Positions 1-8,335 of a stretch of 64,000 bases of DNA are shown piece after piece. A model generated the notes under the pieces. It was not told where the DNA came from and did no database searches. It was given only the letters and a program-made list of their open reading frames with translations. Source of the stretch: Hyphomicrobium sp. 99 (GTDB lineage: Bacteria; Pseudomonadota; Alphaproteobacteria; Rhizobiales; Hyphomicrobiaceae). Numbering within the stretch: position 1 is the first letter of the stretch; every line of letters begins with the position of its first letter. A program made the translations under genes and the position numbers. The DNA lies in contig NZ_KQ031382.1 of the NCBI RefSeq assembly GCF_000384335.2, forward strand, positions 3,297,545 to 3,361,544, given 5' to 3'.

Positions 1-365
1 CAATTGCCTTCGCTGGTGTAGAACTTGATCGCAAAGCCGCGGACGTCGCGCTCCGCGTCGGCGGCGCCGAGTTCACCGGCCACCGTCGAGCAGCGCAGCA
101 ACATCTCGGTCTTGGCACCCGGCTGCAGTGCCGCGGCCTTGGTGTACTTCGAGATATCGCCGGTGATCGTCAGCGTGCCGAATGCGCCCCAGCCCTTGGC
201 GTGAACCGTACGCTCGGGGATACGCTCGCGGTTCTGGTGCGCAAGCTTTTCGAGCAGCTGATAGTCCTGCATGAGCAGCGGGCCGCGCGGCCCTGCTGAC
301 AGCGAATTCTGGTTGTCGGCTATGGGCGCGCCGGCGGTTGTTGTCAGTTTCTTAGTGTCGCTCAT
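1..365 (-). CDS. Catalase, N-terminal part (runs off the window)
   Basis: Only the first ~121 codons lie in the window. The start ATG is followed by a short flexible leader and then by typical monofunctional haem catalase sequence: [19 protein letters not shown], with the His of VHAKG at the expected position of the distal haem histidine, then [20 protein letters not shown] and KFYTSEGN. The enzyme would convert hydrogen peroxide to water and oxygen. The start is supported by a purine-rich AGGAAGGA stretch just upstream. One oddity is Cys in [10 protein letters not shown], where many relatives have Phe-Ser or Arg-Phe-Ser. A 17-bp palindrome about 83 bp upstream of the ATG may be its operator. 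Family assignment is secure; subgroup is not determinable from the fragment. Confidence 0.9.
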   Translation of the reverse strand, partial: MSDTKKLTTTAGAPIADNQNSLSAGPRGPLLMQDYQLLEKLAHQNRERIPERTVHAKGWGAFGTLTITGDISKYTKAAALQPGAKTEMLLRCSTVAGELGAADAERDVRGFAIKFYTSEGN

Positions 366-447
366 CGTGAAAAGTCCTTCCTGGAGGAAACTCAAACGAC
401 CTAGATCAGAAAAACTTTCGTCTCCAATCTTTTTTTCAGGAAATTCT

Positions 448-464
448 TATAAGACAATCTTATA
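448..464 (-). promoter_or_regulatory. Perfect 7-3-7 palindrome upstream of catalase, candidate peroxide-responsive operator
   Basis: TATAAGA and TCTTATA flank a 3-bp spacer, giving a perfect inverted repeat in an AT-rich patch about 83 bp before the catalase start codon. The size and spacing resemble sites of Fur-family regulators (PerR, Irr) more than an OxyR site. Which regulator binds is inference; the palindrome itself is seen directly. Confidence 0.4.
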
Positions 465-507
465 GGCGTTCCAAATTGCAATGTGACGCCCTAGACCGAT
501 TGTCCGC

Positions 508-1194
508 CTAGTCTAGTTCTGTGTTCTTGCCGTAACTCTTGAATTTTTCGACGACTTTTCGCATTTCGTCATCGCTGAGCAGATGCTCTGCGCCGGTGCT
601 CATGACCTTGTAATACTGCTCCGCCAGAACTTCCACTTCAATGGCAAGTTCGAGAGCGTAACTGAGCGATTTGCCAAGCGCAATTTGGCCGTGATTGGCC
701 ATAAGGCAGGCGTCGCGATCCTTAAGTCCCGCAGCAACATGCCGCGCAAGCTCTTCCGTCCCGAATGTCGCGTAGGGCACGCACGGAATGTCTTTTCCGC
801 CTGCAACCGCCACCATGTAGTGAAACGCCGGAATTGGTTTATGGGCGCAAGCAAGAACGGTCGCATGCGTCGAATGAGTATGCACGACAGCGCTGCGGTC
901 CGGACGCGCGTGGTAGGCGGCCAAATGAAAATGCCATTCGCTCGAGGGCTTCGCCTGCGCCTTCGGAACACTGCCGTCTGCCGCGACGAAGACGATGTCT
1001 TCCGGCTCCGTCTCTTCGTAACGCTTGCCCGATGGCGTGATAAGCATCCCATCCTCAAAACGGCACGAGACATTGCCCGATCGCCCAGCTGTCAACCCCG
1101 AACGGCTCATCGACAGAGCCGTCGCGATGACCTCTTTCCTCAATGCTTTTTCGCTGACCCGCTTCACGCCCGTCACGCCCGTCACGCCCGTCAC
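508..1194 (-). CDS. Class II (FucA-like) aldolase, probable 5-methylthioribulose-1-phosphate aldolase (Ald2 type)
   Basis: Class II aldolase/adducin fold, about 228 residues from a GTG that overlaps the mtnA stop codon (GTGA). It carries the L-fuculose-phosphate aldolase pattern: SGNVS and LITPSGKRYE (phosphate binding), KPSSEWHFHLAAY with the catalytic Glu, VVHTHSTH giving two zinc ligands, PCVPYATFGTEEL, a later MANHG third zinc His, and EVEVLAEQYY. MtnB dehydratases belong to the same superfamily, but this sequence reads much more like FucA. Beside mtnA and mtnP the likely reaction is cleavage of methylthioribulose-1-phosphate to DHAP and 2-methylthioacetaldehyde. Three more in-frame GTG codons at 1185, 1176 and 1167 lie in a 9-bp tandem repeat, and an ATG at 1254 would overlap mtnA by 64 bp, so the exact start is uncertain. 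MtnB remains the alternative function. Confidence 0.82.
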   Translation of the reverse strand: MTGVTGVTGVKRVSEKALRKEVIATALSMSRSGLTAGRSGNVSCRFEDGMLITPSGKRYEETEPEDIVFVAADGSVPKAQAKPSSEWHFHLAAYHARPDRSAVVHTHSTHATVLACAHKPIPAFHYMVAVAGGKDIPCVPYATFGTEELARHVAAGLKDRDACLMANHGQIALGKSLSYALELAIEVEVLAEQYYKVMSTGAEHLLSDDEMRKVVEKFKSYGKNTELD

Positions 1195-1199
1195 GCCGC
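1165..1199. repeat. 9-bp tandem repeat at the mtnA/aldolase junction
   Basis: On the minus strand the unit GTGACGGGC recurs at 9-bp spacing from 1194 down to 1167, the last copy changing to GTGAAGCGG. Each unit offers an in-frame GTG for the aldolase, and the first overlaps the mtnA TGA at 1193-1191. If not translated it is a spaced run of start codons; if translated from further upstream it encodes repeated Gly-Val-Thr. Confidence 0.85.
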
Positions 1200-2291
1200 T
1201 GCGCTCGTCTGCTCGGGATAAAGAGACACAAGTCCTTCGCGCGAAGCCGGGCAAATACCGCGCTCGGTAATGAACCCTGTAACGAGCCGCGCGGGCGTCA
1301 CGTCGAAGGCCGGATTGCGCGCACGCGTCCCGTCCGCCGCAATGAGCACAGATCCGACGTCACCATTCGCGAGCTTGCCCTGCACGCGCAGCACCTCGTC
1401 TTCGCTCCGTTCTTCGATCGGAATATCCGCACCCTCGTCCGTCCGCCAATCGATCGTGGAGTAAGGCAGGGCGACGTAAAACGGAACGCCCGTATCCTTC
1501 GCCGCCAGCGCCTTCAAATAGGTCCCGATCTTGTTGGCGACGTCGCCATTGGCCGTCACCCGGTCCGTCCCGACAATGACGAGATCGACATCGCCGCGCT
1601 GCATGAAGTGCCCGCCCGCGTTATCGGCGATGAGGCTATGGGGAACGCCGTGTTGCAGAAGCTCGAACGCAGTCAGCGCTGCGCCCTGATTGCGCGGCCG
1701 CGTTTCGTCGACCCAGACGTGAACCGGAATGCCAGCATCGTGCGCGTGATAGATCGGCGACGTGGCCGTTCCCCAATCGACGCACGCGAGCCATCCCGCG
1801 TTGCAGTGCGTAAGCACGTTGACCGGGCGACCGCCCTTCTTATCCGCAATATCCTTGATGAGCCGCAGCCCGTTGACCCCGATCCGACGGCACGTCTCGA
1901 CATCGTCCTCCGCCAGTTCGCCCGCGCGCGCATAAGCAGCCTCCGCCCGCGACTTTGCCGGAAGCGGAGCAAGTGTCGCCCGAAGATCTTCGAGCGCCCA
2001 GCGCAGGTTGACAGCCGTGGGTCTCTGTTCGCCGAGAAACTTCACCGTGTGTGCAAGATTCGCATCCGACGGATCGTTGCGCATGGCGAGCGCGACGCCA
2101 TAAGCCGCGGTCACACCGATCAACGGCGCGCCGCGCACCTGCATGGATTTGATGGCGTGCGCCGCCTCCTCAACCGTCTTGAGAGTCAATCGCACAAGCT
2201 TATGCGGCAGCACCGTCTGATCGATGATGCCGGCTGACCACCCATCGGCTTCGAGCCAGATCGTGCGCGAGGACACTCCATCAAGCTTCAT
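1191..2291 (-). CDS. mtnA: S-methyl-5-thioribose-1-phosphate isomerase
   Basis: 366 residues, normal length for MtnA. It converts methylthioribose-1-phosphate, made by MtnP, to methylthioribulose-1-phosphate. Visible motifs include RGAPLIGV near residue 53, VLTHCNAGWLAC with the catalytic Cys at 163, DETRPRNQGAALTAFEL, IVGTDRVTANGDVANKIGTY with the catalytic Asp at 243, and FYVALPYSTID. Both catalytic residues sit where the family has them. The ATG overlaps the end of the alpha/beta hydrolase gene by 11 bp and the stop overlaps the aldolase start, so the genes are probably translationally coupled. eIF2B-like and ribose-1,5-bisphosphate isomerases share the fold, but the motifs and mtnP context favour MtnA. 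Confidence 0.95.
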   Translation of the reverse strand: MKLDGVSSRTIWLEADGWSAGIIDQTVLPHKLVRLTLKTVEEAAHAIKSMQVRGAPLIGVTAAYGVALAMRNDPSDANLAHTVKFLGEQRPTAVNLRWALEDLRATLAPLPAKSRAEAAYARAGELAEDDVETCRRIGVNGLRLIKDIADKKGGRPVNVLTHCNAGWLACVDWGTATSPIYHAHDAGIPVHVWVDETRPRNQGAALTAFELLQHGVPHSLIADNAGGHFMQRGDVDLVIVGTDRVTANGDVANKIGTYLKALAAKDTGVPFYVALPYSTIDWRTDEGADIPIEERSEDEVLRVQGKLANGDVGSVLIAADGTRARNPAFDVTPARLVTGFITERGICPASREGLVSLYPEQTSAAA

Positions 2292-2991
2292 AGTTCTCCT
2301 CCGCCGCTGATTTCGTGAATTCTATGATTTCGGTCGCAGCCGCCGCCGCTTGCGTCTGCAGTAGCATATGAGCCGCCGGAAAGACGATCATCCGCGACCG
2401 GCCTTTTTCGCCGATGACTTTCTGCATGCGCGATTTGCTCACCAGCCAATCGGAGCGGCCATGAAGTGCCAGGATGGGACAGCTGAGGCGCATAAAATCC
2501 GCTGTGACGTCAACACCCGCCACGGCTCGAAGCCGGGCCGCTCGCACCGGAAGCGACAGACCTTGAACGATTGTCTCGACCTTGCTCCGAAGCTCCGGGT
2601 CCCCGTAGGCTCCCATGAGCATGGCATCCCTTAAGTTTCGCGGCGTCGCCAGCGGGTGAACGCGCGCGCATCTGCGAATGAACCAAGAGGGCCACGGATT
2701 CTTGACGAACGTGGCGGCGAGCACAATTCCCTGCACCTGCGCACCGAGTTGCCCCGCGATCAAAACCGCGACCGGTCCGGAGAAGGATTCACCCAGCACG
2801 TAGACCGGCCTGCTGCCGATTTTATGCCGAACCAGCTCGACATATCCCGCGTATCCGAGCGTCGGATCCGGCGGATAGCGGACAACGGTCACCGTGAAAT
2901 GGCGTGCAAGGTGAGGAACGATCCGATCGAACAGCTCGCCCGTCCCATCGAGACCCGGCAGCAGAACGATTTCGGGGGCCTCGTTCGCCAT
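2281..2991 (-). CDS. Alpha/beta-fold hydrolase of the MTA cluster
   Basis: A 236-residue protein with a compact alpha/beta hydrolase layout: LLPGLDGTGELF near residue 11 (oxyanion region), nucleophile elbow GESFSGP near residue 67, an acidic-residue strand LHGRSDWLV near residue 175 and a C-terminal His in PAAHMLLQ. All triad positions appear filled. It lacks a signal peptide and should be cytoplasmic. It overlaps mtnA downstream and follows the zinc-ribbon gene by two bases. Its substrate is unknown; a role tied to thio-sugar or methylthio-aldehyde metabolism would be a guess from location only. Confidence 0.85.
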   Translation of the reverse strand: MANEAPEIVLLPGLDGTGELFDRIVPHLARHFTVTVVRYPPDPTLGYAGYVELVRHKIGSRPVYVLGESFSGPVAVLIAGQLGAQVQGIVLAATFVKNPWPSWFIRRCARVHPLATPRNLRDAMLMGAYGDPELRSKVETIVQGLSLPVRAARLRAVAGVDVTADFMRLSCPILALHGRSDWLVSKSRMQKVIGEKGRSRMIVFPAAHMLLQTQAAAAATEIIEFTKSAAEENYEA

Positions 2992-2993
2992 GC

Positions 2994-3215
2994 TCAGTAC
3001 GCAGGAGCCCCCGGTAACGGAATATGAAGGGTGGCATCAAGACCGCACTGCGCACACTTCAATGCATACCATTCCGAATACGGCCGCACCGAGCGATCGA
3101 TGATCTCGACGCCAGATGCTCCGCATACGGGGCATGCCTGCGCTGAGTCCGGATCGGTGCGCCAGGCTGCGATCCGATCCAGCGCCTCAGTCAGATGTTC
3201 CTTTGGCAGGTCCAA
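2994..3215 (-). CDS. Small protein with two CxxC motifs (zinc-ribbon-like)
   Basis: 73 residues. An N-terminal helix-forming segment is followed by CPVCG near residue 29 and CAQCG near residue 54, the four-Cys pattern of a zinc ribbon or rubredoxin-like knuckle. It sits 9 bp after apt and 2 bp before the hydrolase, so it is part of the operon. No catalytic motif is visible; a metal-binding or protein-interaction role is plausible but unproven. Confidence 0.7.
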   Translation of the reverse strand: MDLPKEHLTEALDRIAAWRTDPDSAQACPVCGASGVEIIDRSVRPYSEWYALKCAQCGLDATLHIPLPGAPAY

Positions 3216-3224
3216 TGGGAATCC

Positions 3225-3764
3225 CTAGTGCCCTCCGAACGCGACGAGTGCATGATGCGGGATACCGAGAGCGGTGAGCCGCTGCACGCCGCCAAGATCC
3301 GGAAGATCCACGATGAAGGTCGCGCCGACGACGTTTCCACCCGAGCGCTGAATGAGTTTCACGGCAGCCTCAGCCGTGCCGCCTGTCGCAATGAGGTCAT
3401 CGACGATGAGCACGCGCGCGCCCTTCTCGACGGCATCCTCGTGAATCTCGATCACGTCGACACCGTACTCGAGCGTATACTCCTGCCCGATGGTCTTCCA
3501 CGGCAGCTTGCCCTTCTTCCGGATCGGAATGAAACCGCATTCCAGACGATCGGCGATGGCGCCCCCGAGGATGAAGCCTCGCGCCTCGATCCCCGCAACC
3601 GCATCGACTTTGCCGTCCTCGAACGGCTTCGCCATCCCCTTGATGGCCTTTTTGAGCCCTATGGGGTCGGCGAGCAGCGTAGTGATGTCCCGGAACATGA
3701 TGCCCGGCTTGGGATAATCGGGGATCGTTCGGATGAGTTCTTCAAGGCCGTCTAGGTTCTTCAC
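3225..3764 (-). CDS. apt: Adenine phosphoribosyltransferase
   Basis: Type I phosphoribosyltransferase that joins adenine to PRPP to give AMP. Motifs: IPDYPKPGIMFRDITTLL at the N-terminus, AGIEARGFILGGAIA, IRKKGKLPWKT, the catalytic loop region EYTLEYG, and the PRPP-binding motif VLIVDDLIATGGTAEA. In this cluster it would recapture the adenine released by MtnP. The GTG at 3764 is preferred because GGGAG lies 8 bases upstream and it gives 179 residues; a GTG at 3773 and a TTG at 3803 are in-frame alternatives. Confidence 0.93.
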   Translation of the reverse strand: MKNLDGLEELIRTIPDYPKPGIMFRDITTLLADPIGLKKAIKGMAKPFEDGKVDAVAGIEARGFILGGAIADRLECGFIPIRKKGKLPWKTIGQEYTLEYGVDVIEIHEDAVEKGARVLIVDDLIATGGTAEAAVKLIQRSGGNVVGATFIVDLPDLGGVQRLTALGIPHHALVAFGGH

Positions 3765-3892
3765 GTGGCTCACTCCCGCCAAATTGACGGCGCAAAATAG
3801 CAATATCTATTACTTCTAGGTAGTTTTAGAGCAACGCGCATGTGCTGAATGATTCGGCGCAAGCTTATGACACTCCCTTGAAGGACTTCGCG

Positions 3893-4327
3893 ATGGCAGC
3901 CCAAGGCCCCTCCGCAATGGCCGAACCCGAATTCGACCCGCTTTCGGATGACGGCGAAGACCTGCCGAGAACGTTCCGCCGCGAAAAGGAAGCCCGCGCC
4001 AGAGAGGCACGCGAACGTGCCGCTCAAGAGCGCGCTGCGGCGCCGACCTTGCCGATGGGCGTAGCCGACCGTCGCATGAGCCCCCGGCCCCACACCTATG
4101 AGACGGGCGACCCCGACACAGGCGACGACGTGCAGCCCATTCCCGCTTCGGTGCGCCGCTTCGATGTGCCGTTCGTCGATCTCGTCACCTTCTTTTTGAA
4201 GGCGGTGATCGCGAGCATTCCGGCGCTCTTGCTGCTCGGCGCTGTCCTCTGGGTGATGGGCGCAGCTCTGCAGGCGCTCTTTCCCGCCCTGATCAAGATG
4301 AAGATCCTGATCAGCTTCCCGAATTGA
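3893..4327 (+). CDS. Small single-span membrane protein of unknown function
   Basis: 144 residues from an ATG preceded by GAAGGA. The first half is charged and disordered-looking, with an Arg/Glu/Ala-rich helix (REARERAAQERAAA); the C-terminal third has one strong hydrophobic segment (AVIASIPALLLLGAVLWVMG) followed by a short tail. No known domain recognised. It lies on the opposite strand between apt and mtnP and so interrupts the otherwise co-directional MTA genes. A longer frame opens at a GTG at 3842 but without a clear ribosome-binding site. Confidence 0.65.
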   Translation: MAAQGPSAMAEPEFDPLSDDGEDLPRTFRREKEARAREARERAAQERAAAPTLPMGVADRRMSPRPHTYETGDPDTGDDVQPIPASVRRFDVPFVDLVTFFLKAVIASIPALLLLGAVLWVMGAALQALFPALIKMKILISFPN

Positions 4328-4343
4328 GCGCCAGCGGCCAACC

Positions 4344-5216
4344 TTAGAACAGAACGCGGCCGGCAACCGCCTTTAGCTTCTTGAGAAGCTCCGGATCGCG
4401 AGCCTCGGGCGGCGTGATGATCGCCACCTCCAGCGAGCGATCGGAGCCGATCGGACAGGCCGGATGCTCGCGCGGAAAATCACGCGCCAACCGCGCAACG
4501 AGCCGCTGCGCCTTCTCGGTATTGTCCTTCATCACTACCAGGATCGCCGCCACATCGACGTCGCCGTGATCGTCGTGCCAGCAATCGTAATCGGTCACCA
4601 TCGCCACGCTCGCGTAGCAGAGCTCAGCCTCGCGAGCGAGCTTGGCCTCCGGCATGTTGGTCATGCCGATGACATCGCAATCCCAGGACCGGTAGAGATT
4701 GCTCTCGGCGCGCGTCGAGAACTGCGGCCCTTCCATCGCCAGATAGGTGCCACCGCTATGAACTTCGATCTTCTCGTGCTTGGCCGCCTTCTCGAGCGCC
4801 TTGAACAATAGCGGGCTGATCGGATCGCCCATCGCGACGTGCGCCACGCAGCCGTTGCCGAAGAATGATTTCTCGCGCGCGAACGTCCGGTCGATGAACT
4901 GGTCGGGAAGCACGAAATCGCCGGGCTTGTACTTCTTCTTGAGCGATCCGCAGGCCGAGACGGAAATGAGATCGGTCACGCCCGCCCGCTTCAATACGTC
5001 GATGTTCGCGCGATAATCGATGCCGCTCGGCGACAGCTTATGGCCGCGCCCGTGCCGCGGCAGAAAGCGGATCGGCAGCCCGTCGATGTCTGCAAACAGC
5101 ACCTCATCCGACGGCGTGCCCCAAGGGCTCTCGATCGCCTTCCACTCAGGATTGGCGAGACCCGGCAGATGATAAAAGCCACTGCCGCCCACAATGCCCA
5201 GAACCGTAGCCGTCAT
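4344..5216 (-). CDS. mtnP: S-methyl-5'-thioadenosine phosphorylase
   Basis: 290-residue member of the trimeric purine nucleoside phosphorylase family, splitting MTA and phosphate into adenine and methylthioribose-1-phosphate. Signature stretches: GIVGGSGFYHLPGL at the N-terminus, FLPRHGRGHKLSPS with the phosphate-binding Arg-His, YRANIDVLKRAGV, ISVSACGSLKKKYKPGDFV, EGPQFSTRAES and VIGMTNMPEAKLAREAEL, then MVTDYDCWH. The ATG at 5216 is chosen because GGGAGA lies just upstream and the protein then starts at the usual MTATVLGIVGGSG; a longer frame reaching 5306 would add an atypical leader overlapping a terminator. Confidence 0.94.
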   Translation of the reverse strand: MTATVLGIVGGSGFYHLPGLANPEWKAIESPWGTPSDEVLFADIDGLPIRFLPRHGRGHKLSPSGIDYRANIDVLKRAGVTDLISVSACGSLKKKYKPGDFVLPDQFIDRTFAREKSFFGNGCVAHVAMGDPISPLLFKALEKAAKHEKIEVHSGGTYLAMEGPQFSTRAESNLYRSWDCDVIGMTNMPEAKLAREAELCYASVAMVTDYDCWHDDHGDVDVAAILVVMKDNTEKAQRLVARLARDFPREHPACPIGSDRSLEVAIITPPEARDPELLKKLKAVAGRVLF

Positions 5217-5254
5217 ACTCGCTGATCTCCCTGTCCCCGACCGGTCGCGACAAT

Positions 5255-5287
5255 TAAAAGAAAAAAAGCCCCGCAAGCGAGGCTTTC
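5255..5287 (-). terminator. Rho-independent terminator after petC
   Basis: Read on the minus strand, AAGCCTCGC-TT-GCGGGGCTT is followed by a run of T. It lies about 30 bp past the petC stop and just upstream of mtnP, separating the bc1 operon from the MTA cluster. Confidence 0.85.
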
Positions 5288-5318
5288 TTAGTTTGCAAAT
5301 CGTCACAAGCGTCCGGGC

Positions 5319-6179
5319 TCAATGTTTGATGTTGACCCAGATTCGCTTTTTACCGAGGTAGAGCAGCACGGTTGTGACGATCAGAAATAGGATGACCTGC
5401 CATCCGATCCGCTTACGCTGATCGAGCGACGGGTCAGCGGCCCATGACAGAAATGCGACAACGTCCCGGGAATAGTTGTCGAGCGTTGGAGGAGTACCGT
5501 CCTGATAGGCGACGGCGCCGTCCGCCAGCGGCGGCGGCATGCTGATCTGATGACCCGGAAACGCCTTGTTGTAGTATTTGCCGTCCGTCAACTTGAAGTC
5601 GGCCGGCGGGTCCGAATAATCCGTCAGAAGGGCGTACACATAGTTCGCGCCACCTTCCTGATAGGCATTCAGAATGTCGCCGAGCATCAGGAACGGATGG
5701 ATGTACCAGCTCGCATCCCGATGGCTGTCGCGAGCCCTCGCGATGAGCGAGAGATCGGGCGGCAGCGCACCGTTCTGAACCGAGCGCGCTTCCTGGTCGT
5801 TATGATACGGGCCCCGGATCGGATCGGAGAGCAACGGCGGCCGCTCGAACATCTTGCCTTCGTCGTTCGGCCCGTCGGTGATCTGGTTCGGCCAAGCCGC
5901 CGCCAGTTCCTTCACCGAAGCTTCCGGAAATTCCGGACCGCCCGGCTGCACCAGATTACGGAACGAAAGCCGCTTCAGGCCATGACAGTTCGAGCAGACT
6001 TCCTTGTAGACCTGGAAGCCACGCTGGAGCTGTGCCTTGTCGAATTGGCCCGTGAATCCGCTGAACGACCACTTCTGCCGCTCGATTTCCGGATGAGCCG
6101 CTTCCTCGGCCGATACGCTGCCGATCGCAGCGGTCAGGGCGATGAGGGGCAACAGAGTGAGAGAGAAATGCTTTTTCAT
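5319..6179 (-). CDS. petC: Cytochrome c1 of the bc1 complex
   Basis: 286 residues. A signal peptide (KHFSLTLLPLIALTAAIGSVSA) exports the haem domain to the periplasm; the haem-binding CSNCH is near residue 58, and a single C-terminal membrane anchor (VILFLIVTTVLLYLG) precedes a short basic tail. A Met ligand candidate lies in the PGHQISMPPPL segment. It passes electrons from the Rieske protein to soluble or membrane cytochrome c. The ATG at 6179 follows GGGGGAT and lies 13 bp after petB; the longer reading frame inside petB is unlikely to be used. Confidence 0.95.
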   Translation of the reverse strand: MKKHFSLTLLPLIALTAAIGSVSAEEAAHPEIERQKWSFSGFTGQFDKAQLQRGFQVYKEVCSNCHGLKRLSFRNLVQPGGPEFPEASVKELAAAWPNQITDGPNDEGKMFERPPLLSDPIRGPYHNDQEARSVQNGALPPDLSLIARARDSHRDASWYIHPFLMLGDILNAYQEGGANYVYALLTDYSDPPADFKLTDGKYYNKAFPGHQISMPPPLADGAVAYQDGTPPTLDNYSRDVVAFLSWAADPSLDQRKRIGWQVILFLIVTTVLLYLGKKRIWVNIKH

Positions 6180-6192
6180 GGTTCTATCCCCC

Positions 6193-7512
6193 TCAGCGCG
6201 CTTCAGGAGCAGCAGTCGCTCCCGTCGGCAGGCCGGAACCACCGCCTTTGCTCAGCACGTCTTCCGTGATCGAGCGCGGCAACCGCTTCGGCGTTTCGAT
6301 GAGGCCGACGACCGGCATCACCACGAGGAAGAACAGGAAGTAGCAGACCGTGAAGATCTGCGCCGCGGTGACGTAGATGCCCTCGGCAGGCTTTGAGCCG
6401 AGATAACCCAGCGCCACGCATGTAAAGACGAAGAACCAGAAGAACCATTTGAAGATCGGCCGGTACTTCGCCGAACGCACGCGCGATGTATCGAGCCACG
6501 GCGCGAACGCGATGATGATCACCGCCGAGAACATCGCGATGACGCCGCAAAGCTTCGCGTATTGCCCGAGCGGAATGCCCAGGAACGAGCTCGTGAAGGC
6601 CCGCAGGATCGCGTAGAACGGCAGGAAATACCATTCAGGCACGATGTGCGGCGGCGTCACCAGCGGATTGGCTTCCACGTAGTTGTCCGCATGCCCGAGA
6701 TAATCCGGCACGAAAAACGCGAACCACGCGAAGATGATCAGGAACGCGAAGATCCCGACGGAATCTTTCGCCGTCGCATAAGGATGCATCGGCACGGTAT
6801 CGGACGGCTGCTTGATATCGAGGCCGGTCGGATTGTTTTGCCCGACGACGTGCAGCGCCCAGATGTGCAGGCCGACGACGCCGGTCAGCACGAACGGCAG
6901 AAGGTAATGCAGCGCGAAGAAGCGATTGAGCGTCACGCCCGAAACCGCGTACCCGCCCCACAGCCATTCGACGACCGCCGTGCCGAGGCCGTTATAGATC
7001 GTGTCGAGCGCGGAAAAGAGGTTGGTGATGACGGTCACGCCCCAGAAGCTCATCTGGCCCCACGGCAGCGTGTATCCCATGAACGCCGTTGCCATCATCA
7101 ACAGCATGATGATGACGCCGAGAATCCAAAGCACCTCGCGCGGCGCCTTGTATGAGCCATAGTAGAAGCCGCGGAAGATATGGATGAAGACGGCGAGAAA
7201 GAACATCGACGCGCCGACGGAGTGCAGGTTGCGCAGCATCCATCCGTAATTCACATCGCGCCGTATGTGCTCGATGGAATTGAAGGCCGCAACATCGCTC
7301 GGCTGATAGTGCATGGCGAGGACGACGCCAGTGGCGATCTGCGCGAGAAGGCAGACCGTCAAGATGCCGCCGAACGTCCAGAGATAGTTCAAGTTCCGCG
7401 GCGTCGGATAATCGACGAAACTGTCGTTCACCATGCGCGCGATGGGCAACCGCTCATCGAACCATTTGCCCCAGCGCGACGTCGGAACGTACCTAGAGGT
7501 CGAGCCTCCCAT
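6193..7512 (-). CDS. petB: Cytochrome b of the bc1 complex
   Basis: 439 residues with eight predicted membrane spans. Haem b ligands are visible as paired His in [21 protein letters not shown] and in the [21 protein letters not shown] helix; the Qo-site [13 protein letters not shown] motif is present. It forms the quinol-oxidising and quinone-reducing core of the complex in the inner membrane. The gene follows petA by 13 bp. Length is normal for the bacterial single-chain cytochrome b (not the split b6/subunit IV form). Confidence 0.96.
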   Translation of the reverse strand: MGGSTSRYVPTSRWGKWFDERLPIARMVNDSFVDYPTPRNLNYLWTFGGILTVCLLAQIATGVVLAMHYQPSDVAAFNSIEHIRRDVNYGWMLRNLHSVGASMFFLAVFIHIFRGFYYGSYKAPREVLWILGVIIMLLMMATAFMGYTLPWGQMSFWGVTVITNLFSALDTIYNGLGTAVVEWLWGGYAVSGVTLNRFFALHYLLPFVLTGVVGLHIWALHVVGQNNPTGLDIKQPSDTVPMHPYATAKDSVGIFAFLIIFAWFAFFVPDYLGHADNYVEANPLVTPPHIVPEWYFLPFYAILRAFTSSFLGIPLGQYAKLCGVIAMFSAVIIIAFAPWLDTSRVRSAKYRPIFKWFFWFFVFTCVALGYLGSKPAEGIYVTAAQIFTVCYFLFFLVVMPVVGLIETPKRLPRSITEDVLSKGGGSGLPTGATAAPEAR

Positions 7513-7525
7513 TTGCGCTCTCCCC

Positions 7526-8113
7526 CTAACCGATTTTTATTTTTGTATTTGTTTCGAACGCATAAGGCGGCACCTCGAGATTGCGTGGTGCCGGCCCCTT
7601 ACGAATGCGCCCCGACGTATCGTAGGTCGATCCGTGGCACGGGCAGAACCAGCCGCCGTACTCGCCGCGCTCGTCGCCCATCGCCTGCCCCTTCGGGATG
7701 CAGCCGAGATGCGTGCAGATGCCGATGAGCACGATCCAGTTTTCGTGGCCTTTGACCGTGCGGTTGGCATCGGTCGCAGGCGGGTCGCCTGTGAGGCCTT
7801 CGTTGCGCGCGTTATCGTCGGGGAGTTTTTTGACGTCGACGTCCACCGCCGATTCGATCTCCGCCTTCGTTCGGTTGCGAATGAAGATCGGTTTGCCGCG
7901 CCACATCGCCGTTATGGCCTGACCTTCTTTCACCGGAGACAGATCGATCTCGACAGACGAAAGCGCTTTCGTGCTCGCGTCGGGATTCATCTGCTGAATG
8001 AAGGGCCAAAGAAGCGACGCGGCGCCGACAGCGGCGAACGCGTTACCAGCAACCACCAAGAAATCCCGGCGGTTCGGCTCTAGTGCTTCAGTAGTCACGG
8101 ATGCCTCTCGCAT
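7526..8113 (-). CDS. petA: Ubiquinol-cytochrome c reductase Rieske iron-sulfur subunit
   Basis: 195 residues. The N-terminus has a Tat-like NRRDFLVV signal followed by a hydrophobic anchor ([17 protein letters not shown]). The 2Fe-2S site is complete: CTHLGC and CPCHGS, each supplying one Cys and one His, with the extra disulfide cysteines, followed by [12 protein letters not shown]. First gene of petABC. A GTG at 8098 with GAGAGG five bases upstream is a credible alternative start, giving 190 residues. The 220-bp gap to divergent trmL should hold the operon promoter. Confidence 0.95.
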   Translation of the reverse strand: MREASVTTEALEPNRRDFLVVAGNAFAAVGAASLLWPFIQQMNPDASTKALSSVEIDLSPVKEGQAITAMWRGKPIFIRNRTKAEIESAVDVDVKKLPDDNARNEGLTGDPPATDANRTVKGHENWIVLIGICTHLGCIPKGQAMGDERGEYGGWFCPCHGSTYDTSGRIRKGPAPRNLEVPPYAFETNTKIKIG

Positions 8114-8335
8114 TGGAAACCAGAGACGATGTGATGGCTTTTTGATCGTCCGAGGAAAAACCCCGCCGTCGATTGCCTTGTTTTTAATCTCTGGTTTGTT
8201 CGTTTCTCTTCCCTAGCGACGTTCTGACAGCCTTTGCCTCCGCTATCAACAACGAGCGCGACATAAGGCGAGAGGCAATTTGGCGCATATTGAGGACTGG
8301 ACAGGGAGCGCGGCCTTCACGCAGGTCGCGCTGAG

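Noticed and set aside
583..1221. 212-codon plus-strand frame over the aldolase
   Set aside because: Antisense shadow of the aldolase; Arg/His-rich and without motifs.
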